The notes: a model not told the origin generated them from the letters alone. A DNA stretch of 7,019 nt from Prevotellaceae bacterium (GCA_031259935.1 JAIRKV010000249.1:1-7019), one strand, 5' to 3'. Counted from the stretch's first letter, positions 1 to 6,998 are shown. Numbers and translations are program-made.

Positions 1-2186
1 GAAACTTTACGAACCATTGGTCGTTCGTGCAATCCGAGATATGTTGCTCCTATATTGAAATCTTTGTCTATTTCGTAATTAAGATGCATTCCATACATTG
101 TTTTTTGCTGTAAACTGAACAGGCTGTTGTCTTCGAGCGAAACTTTCAATGTCATTCCCGATTGCAGATATGCAGAATTAATAATATTGACTGTTCCCAT
201 TGTATAATTTACAACATAATCAACATTTTCCATAAGTTTAACGCCATTCACCGTAACAGTTACCGAGCCTTCGGGACTGTTGGATGCGCTGAGCATTATT
301 TCGGATGATCCTTCGGATTTGAACGAACCTTTTATGCTGAATTTATTTTTTTCGGCAAGTTCGCGAGCTTTTACCAGTGTCGAGTCGTATAATTCCTGAA
401 ATACATATTTTGAGGCTATTGCGCTGTTGTTTATTTTTTCTTTAAGATAGTTTCCGAACGGTTCGAGAACAGGGAATATGATTCGTCCGCGCGATGACAA
501 AACCGTTATATCTTCTACAAAATCGAACATTCCATCAGGATATGCTTCCTGTGAAGAATTTATATTGTCAAGATTCAAAACTCTGATAAGTTGTGTGTTT
601 TTTATTGCTCCTTCGGGCAAAAATGTCAATTCTGTTCCCGCTTCATCGTTTTGATAGTAAACATCAAGATAAAATTCATCTCTTGAGAATGATATTGATG
701 AAACGGTATAAATATTTTTCATCATCAGTTTCCATGTAGGCAAAGACGGAGTCAGATTTGTTCCTTTCAGCAGTTTTGCTACCAGCACGTTTGGCGATAT
801 TATTCCATCTGTCGAAAGTTCGCCTACTTTATGCAAAACGCCGTTTGCCGTATATTCGTAAGCTACGGCAAGAACTTCATCGTTGTTAAGAGCGCTGTTC
901 AGCGATATGTAGCCGAGCTGTTTGTTTACCGTATAATCCGTTCCTTCTATCAGTTTGCGGGCATTTTCAAGTTTTTCATAATCGTTTCCGCTAACCATCA
1001 GGTTTGAATTAAGATATGTTGTAACGTCTGAAACCGAACGAAATAAAGATGCATCCAGAATTTCGAGCAGTTTGTTTGCATTATTTGCGGGAAATGCCTG
1101 CGGATTTGGTTTTTGAAATCGCGATGCCTGATACATTACTTTAGGTTCGGCAAGGTCGATAAATCCGGCAATGCTTCGCGAATTGTCGAAATTGCTTGTT
1201 TTGTTTGTAACCCAAACTTCTATTCGCGTAATGTTTATACCCGACTGGATGTATGGAATGTTTTTCAGTGAGCGGTCGTAGTTGTCGCGAAAAGTTTGAG
1301 AAAGGAAAAAATGTCGGTTTGCATCGTATTCATCGGCTCGTATTTCAAAATCGTTGATTTGCGCTCCGCCTTTTATTTCCAGTGTTTTCGATTCGCTTTC
1401 CTGTTTCGATAAAACTCCGGAAACGGTTAATTTACCGAATTTCAAATCGGCTCTGATGCCAAACAGATTTTGCGCTCCCGAAATCAATGTTCCCGTAAGT
1501 GGAAAAGAAACATTACCTACTTCCAATTTTTGAATAATATCATCTTCGCCTCCTTCGTATCCTACTTTCAATTTTGTTTCAAAATCAAATGTTGCTTCGG
1601 TATTGTAATTAAATTCTGCTTTCACTCTTTCGCCGATGTTGCCCGACACGTTGAATTGAAGTTTTGTGTCAAAATCAAAACTTGTTGACGAACGATAGTT
1701 TGCGGCAACCATAGGATTGGTCGTTTTCGTATTGTTGATTGTAAAAATAATTTCTGCCGATCCCTGTACGGCTATTGCAATTTCGTTTCCTCCGAAAATC
1801 GAACCGAAAATATTATTGTCAATTCTCATAGAGCCTCCAAGTATGTTCATGCCCGAACTGCTTTGCGAAGATGAAGTTGATGTATTTCTTTGTTCTATCC
1901 ATGAATTACGAACCGAATTTTGAATTTGATATTTTTCAAATTCATCTTTATCCATTACTTTTAAAGGATGCGATTTTTGACTGCCTTCCATTTGATAAAA
2001 TATATATTTATCGCTAACGGGATCATATTCTATTATCACATTTTCTTTAACATCAATCCATCTTTGGTTATTTTTCGAGTCTGACGACTGAGCCGACATG
2101 TATGTTATAATCATACACATCAAAAATATTACCGCGAATATTTTTTTTGTTAATAATTCAAAGTATTTATATTTTATATTTATCAT
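1..2186 (-). CDS. sprA: T9SS outer-membrane translocon SprA, N-terminal part (3' end outside window)
   Basis: The reading frame runs without a stop from ATG 2186-2184 to the left edge: 728 full codons plus two bases. SprA proteins are usually about 2,300-2,500 residues, so roughly the first third is present. SprA forms the giant outer-membrane barrel through which type IX secretion substrates leave the cell. Residues 1-33 look like a signal peptide: basic start, hydrophobic stretch around 16-28, then YMSAQ. A Ser-rich linker (102-111) precedes family-typical segments: FGSIFGGNEIAIAVQGSAE (127-145), FNYNTEATFDFETKL (192-206), EGGEDDIIQKLEVGNVSFPL (211-230), DEYDANRHFFLSQ near residue 290, and VDYVVNYTMGTVNI near 653-666. 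I translated it line by line and saw no frameshift. It starts 21 bp after ruvA, whose TAA is in the same frame, so the two are probably co-transcribed. The ruvA-sprA order is known from Flavobacterium johnsoniae. The family assignment is from remembered conserved motifs. Confidence 0.95.
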   Translation of the reverse strand, partial: MINIKYKYFELLTKKIFAVIFLMCMIITYMSAQSSDSKNNQRWIDVKENVIIEYDPVSDKYIFYQMEGSQKSHPLKVMDKDEFEKYQIQNSVRNSWIEQRNTSTSSSQSSSGMNILGGSMRIDNNIFGSIFGGNEIAIAVQGSAEIIFTINNTKTTNPMVAANYRSSTSFDFDTKLQFNVSGNIGERVKAEFNYNTEATFDFETKLKVGYEGGEDDIIQKLEVGNVSFPLTGTLISGAQNLFGIRADLKFGKLTVSGVLSKQESESKTLEIKGGAQINDFEIRADEYDANRHFFLSQTFRDNYDRSLKNIPYIQSGINITRIEVWVTNKTSNFDNSRSIAGFIDLAEPKVMYQASRFQKPNPQAFPANNANKLLEILDASLFRSVSDVTTYLNSNLMVSGNDYEKLENARKLIEGTDYTVNKQLGYISLNSALNNDEVLAVAYEYTANGVLHKVGELSTDGIISPNVLVAKLLKGTNLTPSLPTWKLMMKNIYTVSSISFSRDEFYLDVYYQNDEAGTELTFLPEGAIKNTQLIRVLNLDNINSSQEAYPDGMFDFVEDITVLSSRGRIIFPVLEPFGNYLKEKINNSAIASKYVFQELYDSTLVKARELAEKNKFSIKGSFKSEGSSEIMLSASNSPEGSVTVTVNGVKLMENVDYVVNYTMGTVNIINSAYLQSGMTLKVSLEDNSLFSLQQKTMYGMHLNYEIDKDFNIGATYLGLHERPMVRKV

Positions 2187-2207
2187 ATTCAGAGTATTTT
2201 CAATTAA

Positions 2208-2786
2208 TTAAAGTTGTTTTAATGCTTGTTTTATAATAGATTCGACATTTAAGTCGGGATCTTTCAAAAGTATTGCATCTATACATTTTTCAACAGCGTT
2301 TTTTGTAAATCCAAGCGTAGTCATTGCCGACACGGCTTCATTGCGAACATGGCTGTTTCCGGATATAAAAATATTGCCGGCAGGCGTTTTTGATATTTTA
2401 TCTTTCAAATCGACAACAATGCGTTGCGCTGTTTTCAAGCCTATTCCTTTCACGCTTTTAAGTTTTGTTATATCATCTTTTTCTATTGCCATGCGTACTT
2501 CGTGCGATGTTATCGACGACAGCATCATTCGCGCTGTGTTTGCTCCTATTCCGTTCACCGAAAGCAAAAGACGAAAAACGCTGCGCTCGTCTTCATCAAA
2601 AAAACCGAACAGTACATGAGCATCTTCGCGAACAATATAATGCAGCAGCAGGCGCACTTCGTGGCGTTTATATATTTGGCTGTAAGTTTGCAACGATATG
2701 TTAATAAAATAACCTGTTCCGCCTGTTTCTACAACAGCATAAGCAGGCGTCAATTCCGTTATGCTTCCTTTAATATATTCGTACAT
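2208..2786 (-). CDS. ruvA: Holliday junction branch-migration complex subunit RuvA
   Basis: This gene encodes 192 residues, close to the 203 of E. coli RuvA. RuvA is the tetrameric subunit that binds four-way DNA junctions and loads the RuvB motor in cytoplasmic recombinational repair. Residues 1-63 form the OB-fold domain. They include the VETGGTGY segment (19-26) and VREDAHVLFGF (52-62), whose E54-D55 match the acidic pin (E55-D56) of E. coli. Two helix-hairpin-helix DNA-binding motifs follow, VNGIG (77-81) and VKGIG (112-116). Residues about 147-192 are the small RuvB-contacting domain III. The frame remains open to an upstream ATG at 2837, but I chose 2786. MYEYIKGSI aligns with the family start, the extra 17 residues are low-complexity Ile/Lys-rich, and a -7-like box lies inside that extension. 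The gene is followed 21 bp later by sprA. No defect is visible. Confidence 0.96.
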   Translation of the reverse strand: MYEYIKGSITELTPAYAVVETGGTGYFINISLQTYSQIYKRHEVRLLLHYIVREDAHVLFGFFDEDERSVFRLLLSVNGIGANTARMMLSSITSHEVRMAIEKDDITKLKSVKGIGLKTAQRIVVDLKDKISKTPAGNIFISGNSHVRNEAVSAMTTLGFTKNAVEKCIDAILLKDPDLNVESIIKQALKQL

Positions 2787-2813
2787 AAAATTAATTTCGA
2801 CTTTTATAATCCG

Positions 2814-2821
2814 CAAAATTA
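2814..2821 (-). promoter_or_regulatory. Possible Bacteroidetes -7 box for ruvA-sprA
   Basis: On the minus strand these bases read TAATTTTG, an exact match to the Bacteroidetes -7 consensus TAnnTTTG. Transcription would begin near 2808, leaving a leader of about 20 nt before the ruvA start at 2786. No TTTG (-33) box is seen 19-21 bp upstream; the nearest, GTTG at 2835-2838, is too close. An 8-bp degenerate match in AT-rich DNA can occur by chance. Confidence 0.3.
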
Positions 2822-2871
2822 TAATTATTTTCAACAACTTGTATTTTTTATGAACATTAGACTTGTTTTTT

Positions 2872-2885
2872 TGTTAAATTTAACA
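2872..2885. promoter_or_regulatory. 14-bp perfect palindrome upstream of ruvA
   Basis: The sequence TGTTAAATTTAACA is perfectly self-complementary over 14 bp. It lies about 50-65 bp upstream of the candidate -7 box of ruvA, a position where a dimeric regulator could bind. It contains only two G:C pairs, and palindromes of this length are not rare in DNA this AT-rich. I do not recognise it as the site of a known regulator. Confidence 0.25.
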
Positions 2886-2923
2886 TCCGACAAGCATTTA
2901 ATCGGTGTTTTTGTATGAAAATT

Positions 2924-3006
2924 ATACAGTTATTCGATAAAAACATTCTGCAAAATGTATAATTTGAACAATATTTTATTATCCGCTGATTTTATGATAA
3001 CTGTAT
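2924..3006. repeat. 10-bp inverted repeat enclosing the gene-end hairpin
   Basis: ATACAGTTAT at 2924-2933 is the exact reverse complement of ATAACTGTAT at 2997-3006, with 63 bp between the arms. The pair lies between the stop of the protease-barrel gene (3037) and the ruvA promoter region, and it encloses the terminator-like hairpin at 2939-2958. The arms are mostly A/T, so this may be coincidental. Confidence 0.3.
2939..2958 (-). terminator. Weak intrinsic-terminator-like hairpin after the protease-barrel gene
   Basis: Read on the minus strand, ACATT and AATGT can pair, with one further T-G wobble closing a TGCA loop, and a run of five T follows. It lies about 80 bp past the stop codon at 3037, where a terminator of the nadC unit would be expected. 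The stem has only one G:C pair, so it would be weak. Confidence 0.25.
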
Positions 3007-3036
3007 TCACAAGAAGCAACCTGCAGTAAATCTCAG

Positions 3037-5916
3037 TTAAAAGGATATCGCCGCTATTAACCGTATTATGAAACTGTTTTCAAAATTTGTTTTACAGGTT
3101 CTTATTCCCAACGTTATCGGATAAGACATTCTAAACAAGTATGTATCAAACAAAAAGTCTGTTCCGAATGAATGAATATTATTATTTGTGCCTGTTATAT
3201 TTTTTGTCTGCGCAAAATCGTAAAACAAATTTGTGCGTATGCGGGTGATATATGCCAGCGCTCCTAAATTAACATCAGGATAAGCAACAGGAAATGTGTA
3301 ATCTGCCGAAAACATGTTAAGTCTTTTGCTTATCGTGCTGTTTGTTTCTCGCGGAAAATCATAAATCGAAGAATAAATATATCGCTTAACGTTCTGTTTT
3401 TGATGTAATGCCGACAATTGCAAGCCATGCGATACAAACAGTCCGGGAATGTATGCTGTAATTTTTCCGCCGTAAATGTTTCCGAAATTTTCCGTGTCGA
3501 AAGGCGAATTTTTAAATTGAAGATTTAATATTAAACCCCATTTTGGAAAAATATCTGTCGGCGACAATCGTCTGTAAATAAAGGCATTTGCGCCGTATTC
3601 GGCAAGATTGGCTTTTTTCATCGATAAATGGCTTGGCGCAAAATATTTTGTGTTGCTTACTGAAAATCGGATACTTGGAGTTATTCCCCGTACATATCTC
3701 GAGTTTGAAAAAACAAAAGGAATGTAAGTTGTAGCCTCGATGTTAAATCCGGTTTCGTTTCCCATGCCTGCATTTCCTTCGTTTATCAAAAGATTTTTAC
3801 CGCCGCCATAATGTCCGTCGATACTGACAACTGGAAACCAACCTGTATATGTAAATCCTGCATGTATTTCCGAATAACTGTTGCGATACGAATATGCTAA
3901 CTGCGCTGTTGCATTTCCGAGCAAATTCTGGGAAATAACTGTTGCCCCCAAACTTAATTTATCATCTTCGTCATCGTTGCCGTAAAACGAAGCAATTGTT
4001 TCTTCGGGATTCATTCCCGCATAAAACGGCAGCCAGTTACGTATGCGAAATAAATTTGCTGTTTTTCCGTATGTTTTTGAATCGTACGTTTTCAGATTTT
4101 TCAGGTCAATGGTGTCAATTACAAAATTTTCCTGTGCGGCAGCAGTTTCGGCAAGTTCAAATTTATAAGGTTGCGTCCAGTCAACAGGCATATTTTCGTC
4201 AAATGCAATTTTTTTTGTTGCAAGTTTCAATCCGTTAGCGTAATATTCGGAATATACCAAATCATTGTTTTTGTTGCAGTTGGCGGCAACCGATCCAAAT
4301 ACGGAATTTGTCAGGCGATGTATTTTTTTTGTATCGGCAAATATCAGATACAGATTATCGACGCCGTCGAATCCCGAATTGAAAATAATATTTTCACCAC
4401 AAAAAATAATATTGTCAATACTTGTAAACGACTGTTCAATCAAAATCTTCCACTTATTATTTGCAATATCTAATGTTTGCAACGATATTCCATCGTCCGA
4501 AAGCAAACTTGCGGCAATCGTGCTGCCCTGTTCGTTTATTGCCAGACCGACAACTGTTGCATTTTTCGGCGTTTTTATTTCGTATATTTCGGTAAAATCG
4601 GTTTTATTCAATATGCAAATAAAATTTTCATCATTCTTTGTATATTTGGCGGCAGCAAATATTTCGGCGTCAGCGCCGAATGCAAGTGTGCGATAGCGTG
4701 TGCGAGTCAAAGCGGTTTTAGTCTGTTTTGAATTTAAATCGTAAAATCTGACCGTATTGCTGCTTTTGGCTGTCCAGCGAATATCGCGGATATTTTCAAT
4801 CCAGTAAATTTTGTTGTCGTCAAAATAAATTTTATCATAGTAATATCCTGTATGAGCAAGATGTTTTTCATTCGCATTTTTGTCAATAACAACAAGCGAT
4901 GGAATATTTTTTAAAGTATGTTTTACAGCAATAACATTTTCTTCGTCGATGAAATGAGGATAAAGATATTTGGTATAGTTTTTTTCATCGCCGGTGATAT
5001 AATTTATATTTTCTTCGGGTTTGCGATTTTCTGTTTCCCATGATTTTTTAAGATATTCAAATGATTCTGTTTGAAGCTGTTTAAGCGAAATATTTGTAAC
5101 TTTTCTGAATCCACGACCAAAAAACGGAACAGATTTTGTTTGCGCACGTTCAAGAGTTTTTTCCCAGACATCCACGCCGAAACGCCTGCGGGCATATGCA
5201 GTTTGCACATATCCGTAAGCATACACATTCGGAATAAAATGTTTGTATGAACCCTGCAACCATTTATCATACGAAAAATTTTTATTTGACAGCAGATATG
5301 CGCGATATTCCGCAAGAAAAAACGGCATTCGTCCGCGTCCCGATTTTGACATCGCTGTTTCGGAAAGTGTTGCATCGCCTTCAAAAAACCAGTTGGGAAC
5401 AATTCCTGCCCATGCAACCGAAGCATAATCGCCAAACAGATAACTTGCAAGTTTCAAAACGCCTTTTGTATTGTATTTACTGATTTGTATGTAATGTCTA
5501 AATTCGTGCAAAGCAAGGCTTTTAGCCCAGGGCGTAACATACAGGCCTGTTATCGGCGCTGTCATAAAATCCATTTGACGCGGCGCAAAACCGACCCATG
5601 CATTTGAATTTAAATCGTTATTATGCAAAACCAAAGGTATTGTTCTTTTGTAATAATTGTTGAGCGAACGGGGAACATGATTATAAGCCTTTTCCAAAAT
5701 ATTTGCATAACGTTGCGCCGTAGAATCAATTTCGCGCGGATAAACAATTTTGAAATGAGGCGTTTTTATCTGTTTCCATTTCACGGCGGTCGATTCATCG
5801 TAGTTTTGAGCAAATACCGACATTGTTGCTGTTACAAAACATGCAAAACCGATAAATATTTTCAGTTTAATGTTTAATGATAATGATTTTTTTTTGGTGT
5901 CAATGCAAAATTTCAT
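3037..5916 (-). CDS. Secreted HEXXH metalloprotease / TolB-like propeller / outer-membrane beta-barrel protein
   Basis: I know no gene symbol for this 959-residue protein. Residues 1-36 resemble a signal peptide: Lys-rich start, hydrophobic 19-34, cleavage probably after SVFA. Residues about 45-300 look like a peptidase-MA-type gluzincin: HFKIVYP (54-60), zinc motif HEFRH (137-141, with H137, E138 and H141) and WFFEG (176-180), whose E179 could be the third zinc ligand 38 residues on. Residues about 310-575 carry repeated beta-rich units of TolB/WD40-like propeller style, such as LTNSVFGSVAANCN (535-548). From about 650, alternating strands form a likely outer-membrane barrel, with family-like stretches YTFPVAYPDVNLG (873-885) and FRMSYPITLGIR (928-939) and a C-terminal Phe. 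No type IX sorting domain is apparent at the C-terminus. No alternative ATG exists before Met32. The gene starts 10 bp after nadC. The substrate is unknown; the domain calls rest on motifs and pattern recognition. Confidence 0.85.
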   Translation of the reverse strand: MKFCIDTKKKSLSLNIKLKIFIGFACFVTATMSVFAQNYDESTAVKWKQIKTPHFKIVYPREIDSTAQRYANILEKAYNHVPRSLNNYYKRTIPLVLHNNDLNSNAWVGFAPRQMDFMTAPITGLYVTPWAKSLALHEFRHYIQISKYNTKGVLKLASYLFGDYASVAWAGIVPNWFFEGDATLSETAMSKSGRGRMPFFLAEYRAYLLSNKNFSYDKWLQGSYKHFIPNVYAYGYVQTAYARRRFGVDVWEKTLERAQTKSVPFFGRGFRKVTNISLKQLQTESFEYLKKSWETENRKPEENINYITGDEKNYTKYLYPHFIDEENVIAVKHTLKNIPSLVVIDKNANEKHLAHTGYYYDKIYFDDNKIYWIENIRDIRWTAKSSNTVRFYDLNSKQTKTALTRTRYRTLAFGADAEIFAAAKYTKNDENFICILNKTDFTEIYEIKTPKNATVVGLAINEQGSTIAASLLSDDGISLQTLDIANNKWKILIEQSFTSIDNIIFCGENIIFNSGFDGVDNLYLIFADTKKIHRLTNSVFGSVAANCNKNNDLVYSEYYANGLKLATKKIAFDENMPVDWTQPYKFELAETAAAQENFVIDTIDLKNLKTYDSKTYGKTANLFRIRNWLPFYAGMNPEETIASFYGNDDEDDKLSLGATVISQNLLGNATAQLAYSYRNSYSEIHAGFTYTGWFPVVSIDGHYGGGKNLLINEGNAGMGNETGFNIEATTYIPFVFSNSRYVRGITPSIRFSVSNTKYFAPSHLSMKKANLAEYGANAFIYRRLSPTDIFPKWGLILNLQFKNSPFDTENFGNIYGGKITAYIPGLFVSHGLQLSALHQKQNVKRYIYSSIYDFPRETNSTISKRLNMFSADYTFPVAYPDVNLGALAYITRIRTNLFYDFAQTKNITGTNNNIHSFGTDFLFDTYLFRMSYPITLGIRTCKTNFENSFIIRLIAAISF

Positions 5917-5926
5917 GGTTTTGTAA

Positions 5927-6778
5927 TTATTTTACTGCTTTCAAACTCAAATCCAGACTTTTTATTTGATGCGTAATAGCGCCTGTCGAAATAAAATCAA
6001 CGCCACATTCGGCATAGCTGCGCAAATTGTCAATTGTTATTCCGCCCGATGATTCTGTTTTGTACTTTCCATCAATTAATTTTACTGCTTGGAGCGTTGT
6101 TTCAATATCAAAATTATCAAGCATTATTATATCTGCGCCACCGATTTGCATTATTTTTTTTACATCTTCAATACTGCGGGCTTCTATTTCGATTTTCAGC
6201 GAGCGATTTGTTGCTTTCAAATAATTTTGCGCTTTTGTGATTGCATTTTCAATTCCTCCTGCAAAGTCAATATGATTGTCTTTCAACATTATCATATCAA
6301 ATAAACCCATTCTGTGGTTTTCGCCGCCACCGATTTTCACAGCCATTTTATCAAGTATTCTCATACCCGGAGTAGTTTTGCGCGTATCAAGCAGTTTTGT
6401 TTTCAATCCTTCGAGATGGCTTACGTAAATTGCTGTCTGAGTTGCAATTCCGCTCATATGTTGCATTACGTTAAGAACTAACCGTTCCGACTGTAAAAGC
6501 GAACGGATTTTTCCTTCGACAAAAAAAGCAATATCGCCAAATTTTATTTTATCGCCATCGTGCAACATCTGCTCAACGATTTTTATATCATTGTCGATGC
6601 GGTTAAAAATTTGTTTTGCTATTTCAATTCCTGCAATTATTCCGTCCTGTTTTACAAGCAATTTCATTTTACCGCACGCATCAAACGGAATGGTCGATAG
6701 CGACGAATGATCGCCATCGCCGATGTCTTCTTTTATCAATAACGAAATTAAATCGTCAATCAATTCCTGATATTTCAT
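5927..6778 (-). CDS. nadC: Nicotinate-nucleotide diphosphorylase (carboxylating), quinolinate phosphoribosyltransferase
   Basis: This gene encodes 283 residues, the usual length for NadC (EC 2.4.2.19). The cytoplasmic enzyme converts quinolinate and PRPP to nicotinate mononucleotide, CO2 and pyrophosphate in de novo NAD synthesis. The N-terminus has EDIGDGDHSS (17-26). The catalytic barrel shows SERL (97-100, R99), LLDTRKTTPG (129-138, R133-K134), GGGENHRMGLFDMIMLKDNHI (150-170, H155, R156, K166), EIEA (197-200, E199) and MLDNFD (219-224, D221). These correspond to the substrate- and metal-binding residues described for M. tuberculosis NadC. ESSGGI (242-247) closes the phosphate-binding region. 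No active-site residue appears lost. The start MKYQEL matches the family start and is preceded by an A-rich stretch without a Shine-Dalgarno sequence. It is the first visible gene of a unit with the protease-barrel gene. Its leader is rich in repeats. Confidence 0.96.
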   Translation of the reverse strand: MKYQELIDDLISLLIKEDIGDGDHSSLSTIPFDACGKMKLLVKQDGIIAGIEIAKQIFNRIDNDIKIVEQMLHDGDKIKFGDIAFFVEGKIRSLLQSERLVLNVMQHMSGIATQTAIYVSHLEGLKTKLLDTRKTTPGMRILDKMAVKIGGGENHRMGLFDMIMLKDNHIDFAGGIENAITKAQNYLKATNRSLKIEIEARSIEDVKKIMQIGGADIIMLDNFDIETTLQAVKLIDGKYKTESSGGITIDNLRSYAECGVDFISTGAITHQIKSLDLSLKAVK

Positions 6779-6781
6779 TTT

Positions 6782-6804
6782 TATAAAGTTTAAAGAAAAT
6801 AAAA
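6782..6804. repeat. Degenerate third repeat copy abutting the nadC start
   Basis: This stretch shares TATAAAGTT (6782-6790) and AAAGAAAATAAAA (6792-6804) with the copy at 6830-6853 and the bases to its right, but lacks about 6 bp between those two blocks. On the minus strand it forms the last 26 bases before the nadC ATG, so the ribosome-binding region of nadC seems to be built from a repeat copy. Confidence 0.5.
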
Positions 6805-6805
6805 C

Positions 6806-6827
6806 AAATCTGTCATTGTACAGATTT
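6806..6827. promoter_or_regulatory. 8+8 bp inverted repeat in the nadC leader
   Basis: AAATCTGT (6806-6813) and ACAGATTT (6820-6827) are exact reverse complements around the 6-base loop CATTGT. It lies 28 bp upstream of the nadC start. On the minus strand the hairpin is followed by GTTTTATTTTC, so it could act as an attenuator-like or terminator-like structure in the nadC mRNA. As DNA it could be a 22-bp operator. The stem has only two G:C pairs. I cannot match it to a known NAD-repressor site. Confidence 0.45.
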
Positions 6828-6829
6828 TA

Positions 6830-6853
6830 AATTCTATAAAGTTCAATTAAAAG
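6830..6853. repeat. 24-bp direct repeat, copy nearer nadC
   Basis: This is a perfect 24-base match to 6896-6919. It begins AATTCTATAAAG and ends with TTCAATTAAAAG. The copies are 66 bp apart start to start. On the right it is followed by AAAATAAAA, a feature shared with the degenerate copy at 6782-6804. Confidence 0.9.
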
Positions 6854-6889
6854 AAAATAAAATTAAAAATAAAATTAAATTATAAATTA
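6851..6889. repeat. A/T-only low-complexity tract
   Basis: Between the two direct repeats lies a stretch made almost only of A and T, with the unit AAAATAAAATT recurring. The only G and C sit at its ends. It probably acts as flexible or unwinding-prone leader or promoter DNA, or it is slippage-derived filler. No coding potential is seen. Confidence 0.6.
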
Positions 6890-6895
6890 CATCTC

Positions 6896-6919
6896 AATTC
6901 TATAAAGTTCAATTAAAAG
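6896..6919. repeat. 24-bp direct repeat, copy distal to nadC
   Basis: This is a perfect 24-base match to 6830-6853. Here the repeat continues directly into GCGGCAC and the block at 6920-7019. That suggests this copy is the edge of a longer element and the nadC-proximal copy is a fragment of it. Confidence 0.9.
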
Positions 6920-6990
6920 CGGCACATATTTACATGTACCTTGCAGCAATAAATATTTCAATTCCGGTTGATTTTATTTTGCATATTGTA

Positions 6991-6998
6991 CAAATATA
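6991..6998 (-). promoter_or_regulatory. Possible Bacteroidetes -7 box upstream of nadC
   Basis: On the minus strand these bases read TATATTTG, an exact TAnnTTTG match. The -33 box would fall at or beyond the right edge, so it cannot be tested here. Use of this promoter would give nadC a leader of about 205 nt containing all the repeats and the inverted repeat described above. Confidence 0.25.

Noticed and set aside
1470..1923. Plus-strand open frames opposite sprA (72 and 68 codons)
   Set aside because: They lie antisense to well-conserved SprA sequence and their translations resemble no protein family.
2787..2837. Upstream ATG at 2837 extending RuvA by 17 residues
   Set aside because: The extra residues are Ile/Lys-rich low complexity, the family start aligns with the Met at 2786, and a -7-like box lies inside the extension.
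2341..2918. Plus-strand open frames opposite ruvA, up to 164 codons
   Set aside because: They are antisense shadows of RuvA. The longest runs into the AT-rich spacer and shows no domain pattern.
5004..5450. 148-codon minus-strand frame inside the protease-barrel gene
   Set aside because: It overlaps the metalloprotease domain in another frame, which carries the HEXXH and WFFEG motifs. Its own translation shows no domain.
6027..6304. Plus-strand open frames opposite nadC (65-71 codons)
   Set aside because: They are antisense to the conserved NadC catalytic barrel and have no family resemblance.
6782..6919. CRISPR array
   Set aside because: There are only two perfect repeats plus a degenerate one, spacing is uneven, the intervening sequence is A/T low complexity, and no cas gene is present.
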